This document shows positions 7,616 through 16,300 of a stretch of 31,798 nucleotides of DNA, in pieces; position 1 is the first letter of the stretch, and every line of letters starts with the position of its first letter. The DNA lies in contig JBAQSX010000136.1 in assembly GCA_049296695.1 (NCBI GenBank), positions 1-31,798 of the forward strand. Direction: 5' to 3'. The notes under the pieces are model-generated. The model saw only the letters and a list, made by a program, of their open reading frames with translations. It did not search any database and had not been told where the DNA came from. Made by a program: the position numbers and the translations under genes. This DNA comes from UBA10906 sp049296695 (GTDB lineage: Bacteria > Pseudomonadota > Gammaproteobacteria > Methylococcales > Methylomonadaceae).

Positions 7616-10069
7616 ATGAAATCCATTATCCGCATTTTTTTATTTGTATTGGGCAGTTTAATTCATTTACCCGCATTGGCTAATTTGAATGATGGGCTAG
7701 TGGCGTATTATCCGTTTAATGGTAATGCTAATGATGAGAGTGGAAATAATCTTAATGGAATAGAAAATGGAACTATAAATTACGTTCAGGGAAAACTAGG
7801 TCAGGCTTTACAGTTTGATGGAATTAGTACCTATATTAATTCTGGCAATTCTTCATTATTTAATGTGAATCAGCATTCTATTATTGCATGGATTAATTAT
7901 AAACAATTATCTGATTATAAAGTAATTGTAGGAAAAGTTAATCCATATATTTATGAAGCAATAGGTCTTGGTATTGGGCCAGATGGTACATTGGATACTG
8001 GTTTTGCAACCGATAACGAAGTTAATCATTTATTAATATCTAATATTATACCAAGTAACCAATGGCATTTTGTTGTAATGACTTACGATGGTGCTTTTGT
8101 TCGTTTTTACATTGATGGTACTTTTACTAATTCATATCCGCGCACTGGTATAGTGAGAGTAAATACAAATAATTTAACAATTGGACGACATGGTGGAGAT
8201 AATAGAGCAGCAGACGCTTTTTTTAATGGATTAATAGACGAAGCCCGCATTTACAACCGCGCCCTAACAGATACTGAAATACAAGAATTATATGGGCAAG
8301 GTATAAAGCCGACAATAACCAGTATTACGCCAACCATTGCAATTCTAAATCAACAAACCACCTTTACGGTAACTGGCACAAATTTAAGCGATAATATGGG
8401 ATTTACGATTGGCGATTGTGATTCAAATAACCAACCCATAGAAATAGGCAACGGTACAAATACCCAACGGCAATATCAATGCACACCACGCGGTACAGCA
8501 GGCGAAAAAATAGGTTATATTAAAACTAAAGCACAAGGTGAACGATTATTAAGTTTCACCACCAAAATACAAGCCACTGAAAACCTGCCTATTATTATTG
8601 ATGTTAATCCTAAAACAGCCCTATTAAATAAACCCACAGAATTTACCATAACAGGCGGTAATTTAACGGCGAATATGGGATTTACTATTGCCGATTGCGA
8701 TGCGTCTAATAATGAAGTAATCACTAAAATAACCGCCATTTCACGCACTTTTATGTGTACACCACGCGGCACAATCGGACGTAAAGCAGGTATTATAAAA
8801 ACCGCGCCACAGGAATTAGCCTTGCATTATTTTGATGTCCAAATAAAGACACCTAAAACGGCTAAAATAGCCAAAGAAAAAACAGGTACATTAATTAATC
8901 AAAGTGAAGTTAAAACCATTAACCTAAAAGATTTAATCGCTATCAATGACACCACTTTAACAGTCAATACCCGTTTAAAATCACAAATTGCATTATGGAA
9001 ATTACCGAGCATTATTAAAATAGGGAGCATAATGCGTAAAGTAGAAAGTTATGTAAAAACCACGCAAGGTATTATATTAACGGTAAGTATTCCTAATGAA
9101 GAAGAATGGTTAAAACAATTAAATTTTGACGGTAAAGCCATTCTAACCAGTAGTGCTTTACCTCAAGAAGATAAAGAAGCAAATCCGACTTTAAAAATAA
9201 AAGCATTGCGTCAATCTGAGTTAAATCCGCATATTAAAAAAAGTATTACCATCACCGATGACAAAAATATTTTTAAATTCAGTTTTACCAATCATATTTT
9301 ATATGATGCCGATGGTGACACCAGCACAAAACTTGACCAATTATTAGTAAATGGCGATATTACCCTTGATAAACCAACAGTGACTTTTAATTATTCTAAG
9401 TCCATTATTCCTTTACAAATACACACCTCAGTGAAGTATTTTGCAGGAGAATCATTTAATTTACTGTACAACTCACCCGAATTAAAATTCCAATTAACCA
9501 ATGCTCAGCAACCTATAAAATTAGGGACATTTATTTTTCCCATTCCTGTAACCAGTGGCGCGGTTTATGGTAATTTAACCTTGTATTTAGTATTTGATAT
9601 TAACGGGCAAGCTAAAATCAGTGCGAATTTTAATCAATATGCAAAAGCAGATTTAGGTTTTAGCATTGATGCAAATAGCACCAATGTTATTTTTGATAAA
9701 TACAATAAAAGTTCGGCTAAATTAGTTAAACCTGTTTTAACCGCCACAGGTGAATTTAACGCTTCATTAATGCTTAATTCTGCTTTGAAGTTTTTAGTAT
9801 TAAATTATGATTTAACAGGTATTAATGCGGGTGTAGGGCCTGCTTTTAATATTAAAGAAACAGTCACACCTAAACAATCGTGTTTAGAGACCAGTTTTAA
9901 TTTTAATGCTAATGCCAGTGCTTATATGATGCTTCCTCATGTTGAAGTAAAAGAAACTTATTGGGGTTGGTATTCATTTGAAGCATCAATGCTTAAAAAT
10001 ACTTACCAAGTATTTGATGGCGTAATTGGTTCATTTAAACCATTTAGTTTAAATGGCTGTACACCTTAA
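7616..10069 (+). CDS. Secreted LamG-domain protein with two tandem Cys-containing repeats
   Basis: An 817-residue exported protein. Residues 1-22 are a Sec signal peptide ending in ALA. Residues 24-228 form a LamG/concanavalin A-like sandwich (DGLVAYYPFNGNANDESGN at the start, GLIDEARIYNRALTDTEIQELY at the end). Two tandem units of about 85 residues follow (about 232-316 and 323-410). Both carry NMGFTI, then DCD, then CTPRGT and IKT, and each has a Cys pair that may form a disulfide; their starts (ITSITPTIAILNQQTTFTVTG) recall IPT/TIG folds. The last 400 residues are beta-rich and unassigned. No sortase, autotransporter or membrane anchor is visible. A cell-surface or extracellular role is inferred. 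An RBS (CGGAGAAAA) precedes the ATG. Confidence 0.8.
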   Translation: MKSIIRIFLFVLGSLIHLPALANLNDGLVAYYPFNGNANDESGNNLNGIENGTINYVQGKLGQALQFDGISTYINSGNSSLFNVNQHSIIAWINYKQLSDYKVIVGKVNPYIYEAIGLGIGPDGTLDTGFATDNEVNHLLISNIIPSNQWHFVVMTYDGAFVRFYIDGTFTNSYPRTGIVRVNTNNLTIGRHGGDNRAADAFFNGLIDEARIYNRALTDTEIQELYGQGIKPTITSITPTIAILNQQTTFTVTGTNLSDNMGFTIGDCDSNNQPIEIGNGTNTQRQYQCTPRGTAGEKIGYIKTKAQGERLLSFTTKIQATENLPIIIDVNPKTALLNKPTEFTITGGNLTANMGFTIADCDASNNEVITKITAISRTFMCTPRGTIGRKAGIIKTAPQELALHYFDVQIKTPKTAKIAKEKTGTLINQSEVKTINLKDLIAINDTTLTVNTRLKSQIALWKLPSIIKIGSIMRKVESYVKTTQGIILTVSIPNEEEWLKQLNFDGKAILTSSALPQEDKEANPTLKIKALRQSELNPHIKKSITITDDKNIFKFSFTNHILYDADGDTSTKLDQLLVNGDITLDKPTVTFNYSKSIIPLQIHTSVKYFAGESFNLLYNSPELKFQLTNAQQPIKLGTFIFPIPVTSGAVYGNLTLYLVFDINGQAKISANFNQYAKADLGFSIDANSTNVIFDKYNKSSAKLVKPVLTATGEFNASLMLNSALKFLVLNYDLTGINAGVGPAFNIKETVTPKQSCLETSFNFNANASAYMMLPHVEVKETYWGWYSFEASMLKNTYQVFDGVIGSFKPFSLNGCTP

Positions 10070-10090
10070 ATGAAATAATGGCATTTAATT

Positions 10091-10123
10091 AAAGTTAGCA
10101 GGTTTTAAAAACCTGCTAACTTT
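10091..10123. terminator. Near-perfect palindrome, possible terminator or repeat hairpin
   Basis: Arms AAAGTTAGCAGGTTTT and AAAACCTGCTAACTTT (16 bp each, perfect) are separated by a single A. It lies 22 bp after the LamG gene. A short AACCTGCTAGGTTT-like relative occurs near 10758. It could terminate transcription weakly, as only three T follow, or be a dispersed repeat. Confidence 0.6.
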
Positions 10124-10145
10124 AAATCCAAAAGAGAAAACCATC

Positions 10146-10745
10146 ATGCCTAAAATTACCCAGCTCTCACAATTAGATTTAAATAGCACCTACAATTATG
10201 CTGATTATTTAACATGGTATTTTCCAGAGCGCGTGGAATTAATCAAAGGTAAAATTATGGCAATGTCACCCGCGCCTAATGTAAAACATCAAGGTATATC
10301 GCGTAATTTAACGCATTATTTAAGCAGTTTTTTTTATAAAAAACCGTGTCGATTCTTTTACGCGCCGTTTGATGTGCGTTTATATAATCGTAAAAAATCT
10401 TTATTAATGAGTCGTGATATTTACACTGTTGTTCAACCTGATTTATGTGTGATTTGTACTCCTGAATTATTAGATAAACAAGGTTGTAATGGCGCACCTG
10501 AATGGATTATTGAAATATTATCCAAAGGTAATTCCAAACGGGAAATGAATATTAAATATGAATTATATGCCGAGGCTGGCGTACAAGAATATTGGATAGT
10601 CTATCCCGAACAAGAAGCCATACATCAATTTATTTTAAATGAACAAGGACAGTATCTTTTAAAAAATATGTATGCTGATAAAACCGCGCAATCACATTTA
10701 TTTCCTGATTTAGTGATGGATTTAAGCGAAGTTTTTGCTGATTAA
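10146..10745 (+). CDS. Uma2 family protein (DUF820), PD-(D/E)XK nuclease fold
   Basis: A 199-residue protein typical of the Uma2/DUF820 family, abundant in cyanobacteria and filamentous sulfur bacteria. Motifs in order are ELIKGKIMAMSPAPN with KHQGISRNL (about 32-60), the catalytic-type VQPDLCVIC Asp (about 97-105), EWIIEILS Glu (about 119-126) and the Lys in NIKYELYAEAGVQEYWIV. These make up the expected D-(E)xS-K set. The biological role of the family is unsettled; many members are linked to transposition or mobile regions. It stands alone in the accessory block between murA and hisG and has its own RBS-like AGAGAAAA. Confidence 0.85.
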   Translation: MPKITQLSQLDLNSTYNYADYLTWYFPERVELIKGKIMAMSPAPNVKHQGISRNLTHYLSSFFYKKPCRFFYAPFDVRLYNRKKSLLMSRDIYTVVQPDLCVICTPELLDKQGCNGAPEWIIEILSKGNSKREMNIKYELYAEAGVQEYWIVYPEQEAIHQFILNEQGQYLLKNMYADKTAQSHLFPDLVMDLSEVFAD

Positions 10746-10821
10746 TAAGTATTGTAAAACCTGCTAGGTTTATATTATTGTAGAGAATAAACCAATTTTA
10801 AATTTTAATTAAGGACACACC

Positions 10822-11445
10822 ATGCTAACCATTGCCGTCTCTAAAGGCAGAATATATGAAGACGCATTGCCATTACTTGCCAGTGCAGGTATTGAACCCA
10901 CTGATAATCCAGAAACCAGTCGCAAATTAATATTAAATACGACAAGACCCGATGTGCAGTTAGTGATTATCAGAGCCACTGACGTACCCACATTTGTGGA
11001 ATATGGTGCGGCAGATTTAGGTATTGCGGGAAAAGATGTGTTATTAGAACACGGCGCACAAAGTTTATATGAACCGCTGGATTTAAATATTGCCTGTTGT
11101 CGATTAATGACCGCCGCGCATAAAGACGCGCCGCCAATTACTGGACGGGTTAGAGTGGCGACTAAATATGTCAAAATCGCCCAAGATTATTTTGCTAGTC
11201 AAGGGATTCAAGCCGAAATAATTAAATTATATGGCTCAATGGAACTCGCGCCTTTAGTGGGATTAGCCGATTGTATTGTGGATTTAGTGGATACAGGTAA
11301 TACTTTGCGAGCGAATAATTTAGAACCGCGTGAATTAATTATGAATATCAGCTCACGTTTGGTCGTCAATAAAGCCGCAATGAAAATGAAACATGCGGCA
11401 ATATCAACTTTATTAAATCAATTAGAGCAAGTATTAAAACAGTAA
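10822..11445 (+). CDS. hisG: ATP phosphoribosyltransferase, short form, HisG
   Basis: First enzyme of histidine biosynthesis, condensing ATP and PRPP. At 207 residues it is the short HisG(S) form, which lacks the C-terminal ACT-like regulatory domain and works with the HisRS-like subunit HisZ, not present in this window. Family features are TIAVSKGRIYEDALPLL at the start, GAADLGIAGKDVL (about 53-65) and the PRPP-binding segment DCIVDLVDTGNTLRANNL (about 152-169). AAGGA lies just upstream of the ATG. In many relatives hisG follows murA directly and is followed by hisD; here neither neighbour is adjacent. Confidence 0.96.
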   Translation: MLTIAVSKGRIYEDALPLLASAGIEPTDNPETSRKLILNTTRPDVQLVIIRATDVPTFVEYGAADLGIAGKDVLLEHGAQSLYEPLDLNIACCRLMTAAHKDAPPITGRVRVATKYVKIAQDYFASQGIQAEIIKLYGSMELAPLVGLADCIVDLVDTGNTLRANNLEPRELIMNISSRLVVNKAAMKMKHAAISTLLNQLEQVLKQ

Positions 11446-11480
11446 TAGCGTAATTCCACTATAGATGGTATTAAAACGAC

Positions 11481-11503
11481 TGCCAGTCCTTCAAGGACTG
11501 GCA
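11481..11503. terminator. Hairpin TGCCAGTCCTT/AAGGACTGGCA, terminator-like repeat
   Basis: Perfect 11-bp arms around a single C, located 35 bp after hisG and followed at 11517-11524 by a T run. A related hairpin with the same core occurs at 24001-24033. It could end both hisG and the convergent minus-strand gene. Confidence 0.6.
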
Positions 11504-11522
11504 ATCGTAGCAAGGTCTTTTT

Positions 11523-12356
11523 TTAACTAGGACTAGGTGGGATTGGCTTATGATACTGCACAGAATTGAGTTGTTCTTTATAAGCACTGGCTTGCGCATC
11601 ATCAATAATACCTTGAATAACCGCTAATTTAATCACAGTATCTAATTGATTATAAATATTGCTGGTACTGGGATTTTCCATATTATTTAACTGCTCTAGT
11701 GCCGCTGTTATTGTGGCGGCAAGAACTGTAGGGGTTACTGCTTTAATACTAGGTTCTACTTTAATAGTGCTTGTCGGTAGATTTTGTTTAGTATTACTTA
11801 TTTTAGAATCATTTGTTTTAGCGATAATGTTATTTGCTTTAGATTTAGATTTAGTCTCATTGCTTTTTGCAATACTAGAGTTTTTAGCCGCCTCTGCTTT
11901 ATTAGCCGCATCTAATTCATTTTTAGCGGTGCTGTTTTGATTATTAACGCTATTACTTTTAGTTTCTTGAGTATCTTGTGGCAATTGCGCCAAAGCCTCA
12001 GTATCATCACTTTGTTGTTTTTTCTTCTGCTCAGCTAATTGCGCTGTTGTTTGAATTATTTGTTCATTTAATATTGCAATCTGCTCATTTAATTGTTTGG
12101 CAATTTTTTCTTTTCGTAGCTCCGTTATTTTTTTTATTTTTTGCGTAAATTCATTTTGTGCAGCAATAGCGGTTTGCTTCATTTCTTCTTTGGCTTGTTC
12201 ATGCAAAACATTGACTGTACCTACCACAGATGAAGTCGTAATGACCAAACCCATTAAATAACCAATCAAATTTTCACCTAATTTTTTAGACAAGGCTTTA
12301 ACTAATCGGCTGGTCAACGATGGTGTATTATGGGAGTTGACTGGATTTTCACTCAT
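11523..12356 (-). CDS. Membrane-anchored coiled-coil protein, unknown function
   Basis: A 277-residue protein not recognised as any named family. A single hydrophobic segment at about residues 29-51 (NLIGYLMGLVITTSSVVGTV) is followed by a long charged coiled coil (about 52-110). A low-complexity Asn/Ser/Lys/Ala stretch (about 115-200) and a short helical domain (about 208-260) come next, and the protein ends in PIPPSPS. It shares its architecture and an ENLI-x-YL membrane start with the next gene upstream at 12439, so the two are probably diverged paralogues transcribed together (82-bp gap). No enzymatic motif is visible. An envelope structural or scaffold role is a guess. Confidence 0.7.
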   Translation of the reverse strand: MSENPVNSHNTPSLTSRLVKALSKKLGENLIGYLMGLVITTSSVVGTVNVLHEQAKEEMKQTAIAAQNEFTQKIKKITELRKEKIAKQLNEQIAILNEQIIQTTAQLAEQKKKQQSDDTEALAQLPQDTQETKSNSVNNQNSTAKNELDAANKAEAAKNSSIAKSNETKSKSKANNIIAKTNDSKISNTKQNLPTSTIKVEPSIKAVTPTVLAATITAALEQLNNMENPSTSNIYNQLDTVIKLAVIQGIIDDAQASAYKEQLNSVQYHKPIPPSPS

Positions 12357-12438
12357 AATGTCTTACCGTATAAATAGTTATGCGTAAACTCGCCTGTAAT
12401 ACTGCTTTGTTTACAATTGAAATGGCATTTACACATGG

Positions 12439-13122
12439 TCATTTTTGTGTCGGAGAAGGAGTTACTATTTTTCCAGTTGTTATATTTTTAGTAGGCGTTA
12501 TTGTTTGAATCTCATTGCTAAGGGGGGTTAACTCTTCGGTAATCGTTTGTTTAGTTGTTTCTAAAGTTTTATTTATAGCTTGGCTTATTTGTGCTGATTT
12601 TTCAAGCACCGAGCTATCTTTGCTCAGTAATACTGCTTCTTGGGCTAATTTTTCATTTGCCGCTTCAATATCGGCAAGACGTTTATTAAGTTCTTGCGTT
12701 TGGCTATCAATACTGTCTTCGATTTGTTTTAATGCCTCCGCCTGCATGGTTTGGGTTACATTTTTAATATCTTCTAAAGATTGGGTTTTTATTATCATGT
12801 CTATACCGCTGGCCAATGCGCTGGCTAATAGACCACTAATAAGATATGTAATTAAATTTTCTCTTATGTTGTCGGCAATATGTTCAAGTAAAGCGCGAGG
12901 CGATAAAATCCCATCTATGAAATTAGACAGATGCTCTTTAAACGTTAAAGATTCCGTTGCCGCTGGATTTTTTATTTGCGCTAATTCAGTATTGAGCTTA
13001 ACAATAACTGCCTGTAGTTTTTCAATTTCAGTTTGCATATCAGCAATAGATTCGGTATTAATCACGCTCTGCTGTTCTTTATTGACAGGTCGTTCCGAAT
13101 TAACTTTAGATCGTTCCAACAT
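12439..13122 (-). CDS. Membrane-anchored coiled-coil protein, paralogue of the adjacent gene
   Basis: A 227-residue protein of unknown function. An N-terminal coiled coil (about 26-51, IEKLQAVIVKLNTELAQI) is followed by an amphipathic segment (about 60-88), a hydrophobic segment at about 89-111 (NLITYLISGLLASALASGI), a second coiled coil (about 115-190) and a Thr/Pro-rich tail (TPTKNITTGKIVTPSPTQK). The membrane and coiled-coil core resembles the neighbouring protein at 11523. It is the first gene of the apparent two-gene unit. One transmembrane helix between two coiled coils suggests a rod spanning the inner membrane; this is inference only. Confidence 0.7.
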   Translation of the reverse strand: MLERSKVNSERPVNKEQQSVINTESIADMQTEIEKLQAVIVKLNTELAQIKNPAATESLTFKEHLSNFIDGILSPRALLEHIADNIRENLITYLISGLLASALASGIDMIIKTQSLEDIKNVTQTMQAEALKQIEDSIDSQTQELNKRLADIEAANEKLAQEAVLLSKDSSVLEKSAQISQAINKTLETTKQTITEELTPLSNEIQTITPTKNITTGKIVTPSPTQK

Positions 13123-13236
13123 AATACCTTCTTAAATCGGTAGGTTTTACTGTAATTTTTCCATCTATTAGGAATTCGTTGCCAGAAAATAAGATTTTTT
13201 ATTGATTAAATTTTTGTCACTACTTAAGTCTCATTG

Positions 13237-13303
13237 TCTGAATCAGGATTTTCAAGATAGAATAATAGCATGTTTATTCTCTAATCCTGTAAATCCTGAT
13301 TCT
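13237..13303. repeat. Palindromic MITE-like repeat, copy 2
   Basis: A 67-bp element starting TCTGAATCAGGATTT and ending AAATCCTGATTC, the last three bases of the right arm having diverged. It lies between two minus-strand genes. Same family as 6178, 29142 and 31265. Confidence 0.75.
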
Positions 13304-13389
13304 TAAATAGTTATAAATTCTTATAATGATTAAAAGAGCAGATTTTATCTTTTTATAGCAATAAACCAAAATTAAATTAACCGTTTATT

Positions 13390-16300
13390 TCAATGCTCAT
13401 CAAATTCTTTTAATAATGCAAGCATTGCGTCCATTGATAATTTGCCGCTAATATCGCCGCCTTCTAATAAACTATTCGCTAAATCACGTTTATGATGATG
13501 CAAAGCGACAATTTTATCTTCAATGGTATTTTTAGCCACTAGGCGATAAATGGTCACAGGGCGTTGTTGTCCCATGCGATGCGCTCTATCAGAGGCTTGG
13601 TCTTCAACGGCGGGATTCCACCACGGGTCGGTGTGAATCACATAATCAGCGGCGGTGAGATTTAAACCTGTACCACCTGCTTTGAGGCTGATTAAAAATA
13701 AATCACCTTCTCCTGCTTGAAACGCCTGTACGGCTTTTTTACGTTGGCTACTCGGTGTTGAACCGTCTAAGTATTGGTAATGAATACCTTTTTTATCCAA
13801 TAATTCACGGATAATGGTTAAATGTCCAACAAACTGACTAAATACTAAGGCTTTGTGTTGATTATCCAATAATTCATCGACTAATTCTTCAAAGGCTTGC
13901 AATTTAGCACTGCTCAAAGTGCTTTCTTCCATGACCAAACGCGGATGACAACAAGCACGGCGCAGTTTCATAATTTCAGCAAGAATTTTTAATTGTTGCT
14001 GTCCTTGGGGTTGCTGCTGCACGCCTTTCATGGTTTGCAAGGCACTACGGCGTAAGGCTTCATATAAAGCGCGTTCGGGTTCACTGAGTTCTATGTGTAA
14101 GGTGACTTCGGTACGCGCTGGTAATTCGGTTAATACTTCACTTTTTAGGCGACGCAAAATAAAGGGGCGTAACACGGTTTTTAAGCGTTGTTGCGCCTCT
14201 TTATCGTGTCCGCTTTCAATAGCGTGGGCGTAACGCTCAGCAAAACGTGACCACGAACCTAATAAACCCGCGTTAATAAAATTAAATAAATTCCATAATT
14301 CACCCAAATGGTTTTCGATGGGTGTGCCTGTGGTGATTAATTTAAAGTCGGCTTGCAACGCCATTGCCGCTTTAGAGCGTTTAGTGGCGTGATTTTTAAT
14401 GGCTTGCGCCTCGTCAGCGACTAAAGTATGCCATTGAATTTGCGCGAGTCGTTTGCCTTCGGTTTGCAATAAACCATAACTACAGACCACTAAATCAAAC
14501 GCGCCAATAGTGTCGAGCATAGCTTGACGGTCGCCACTGCCAAAAGAATGCAGTTTTAATGACGGCGCGAATCTGGCACTTTCTTCAAGCCAGTTAATGC
14601 ACACCGAAGTCGGCGCGAGAATTAAAGTCGCGCCCTGCTCTGCTCTGGATAAAATTAACGCTAATGCCTGCACAGTTTTACCCAAGCCCATATCATCAGC
14701 CAAACACGCGCCAGCCCCCCAATACGCTAAACGACTCAACCACTGAAAACCTTGCAATTGATAATCGCGCAATTCGCCTTGCAAACTACTGGGGACGGTA
14801 AAATTTAAGCCTTCTAAATCATGCAGACGTTGCAGTTGTTCTTGCCAAGGCTTGGTACTTTGGATTGCCATACCTGTGGTGATTTCATGCAGTGCTGGCG
14901 CGGCCAAAGGATGAAACTGTATTTTATCCTGTTGCACATCGCCCAATTGTGACAAATCGGTTAAGCGTTGCCGTAATTCTTGGGTTAAAGCAATAATTTG
15001 ACCATCATCTAAAGTTAAAAACCGCCCTGCGCTATTAGCTAATAAAGTCATTAATTCCTGCATACCAATGACATGATTATCATCGATAACTAAATCACCT
15101 TCTAAACTAAACCAATTCTGTTCGCGTTGCACTGAAAAGCGCGCTTGCCCTAACCCCGCTTCTCGGCTGAGTTTAATACTTTTGCCTTTGGGCCATTCCA
15201 ATAGCGCAATATCGCCTAAAGTTTGCAATTGCAACAACGTTTCTAAAGCGATTTCGGCATCTTCTAAACACCATTTCAGCTCTTTATCCAACGACAATAA
15301 AGTACAGGTTTCTAATAATTCCCGCGTGTGCAGTTTTTCTAATTCAAAATCGCGGCTGGTTTGCAAATGCTCCCCTGCAATTTCAGCCAGCACCGTCAAA
15401 CCACCCTCAGCGGGTTTATACAACGGGCCACCTGCAAAAAACGGTTGCACAAACACCTCAATTTGCAAACCTTGTCCTAACGGTTGCAAATGCAAATGCA
15501 AGCGACTATCGGCTTCCACCACGTCCGCATGAATCGCACTGCCACCAATATCGGATTGCACCGTCAGTAACGTAGCCACTGAGGCAATCGCTTCTAATAC
15601 TTGCTCTTTTGCGTCTAGCGGAATAATTAAACCCGCTTCACCTAAAATACTGGCTACTTGCCTGTGCGAATCATTAATTAAAGTAATTAATAAACCACTA
15701 GTGGTTTTTTGAATAATACGCGTTTGTTCTGCTTGAATATTGGGAATTAAACATAAATATAATTGTTCTTGACGGGCTTGCACTAATAATTGCGGTTCAG
15801 TGATACTAATATCAATGGCATTATCAAAACTATTTTGTTCTGCCCAATAAATATGTGGATGTCCTACGGCGGCTAATAAAGCATTATCGCCAAAACGATA
15901 ATTTTCTTTTTGATTCGTATTGTAATAATCAGTGTCTTTATCAGTAATAATAGTGGCGCAGATTTTTTTATCATGCACGCTTAAATAATCTAATTGCGCT
16001 TGTTCAGTGGCTAAACGTTTTAAAGGAATTAACCGCCCCTTAGTCCAACGCCCACTTTTATTTAAACGTTGCTCTTTGGCTTCTAAAATAACCTCATTAT
16101 TTTGCAATGTCACCAGCCAACACAAACGCACTTCTTGACTGATTGCTAAAGGTTTAACGGTTAATTGCGTTAACGCTTGCAAAGCGCGTTCCCAAGAAGG
16201 TAATTGCGGTAATAAATCCAATAACTGTTTACAAGAAGAATGAATATAACGCTTAGCGATTTGTTCTGAAGACTTATATTTATAAGATAGGCGTTGTAAT

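Noticed and set aside
10276..10497. Minus-strand frame within the Uma2 gene
   Set aside because: Shadow of a well-supported gene.
11659..11940. Hydrophobic plus-strand frame opposite the 277-residue protein
   Set aside because: Its hydrophobicity arises from the antisense of Lys/Asn/Glu-rich codons; no RBS or family.
12515..13135. 206-codon plus-strand frame opposite the coiled-coil gene
   Set aside because: The Ser/Cys/Leu-rich translation is a typical antisense shadow; the minus-strand frame has a coherent membrane plus coiled-coil structure and start.
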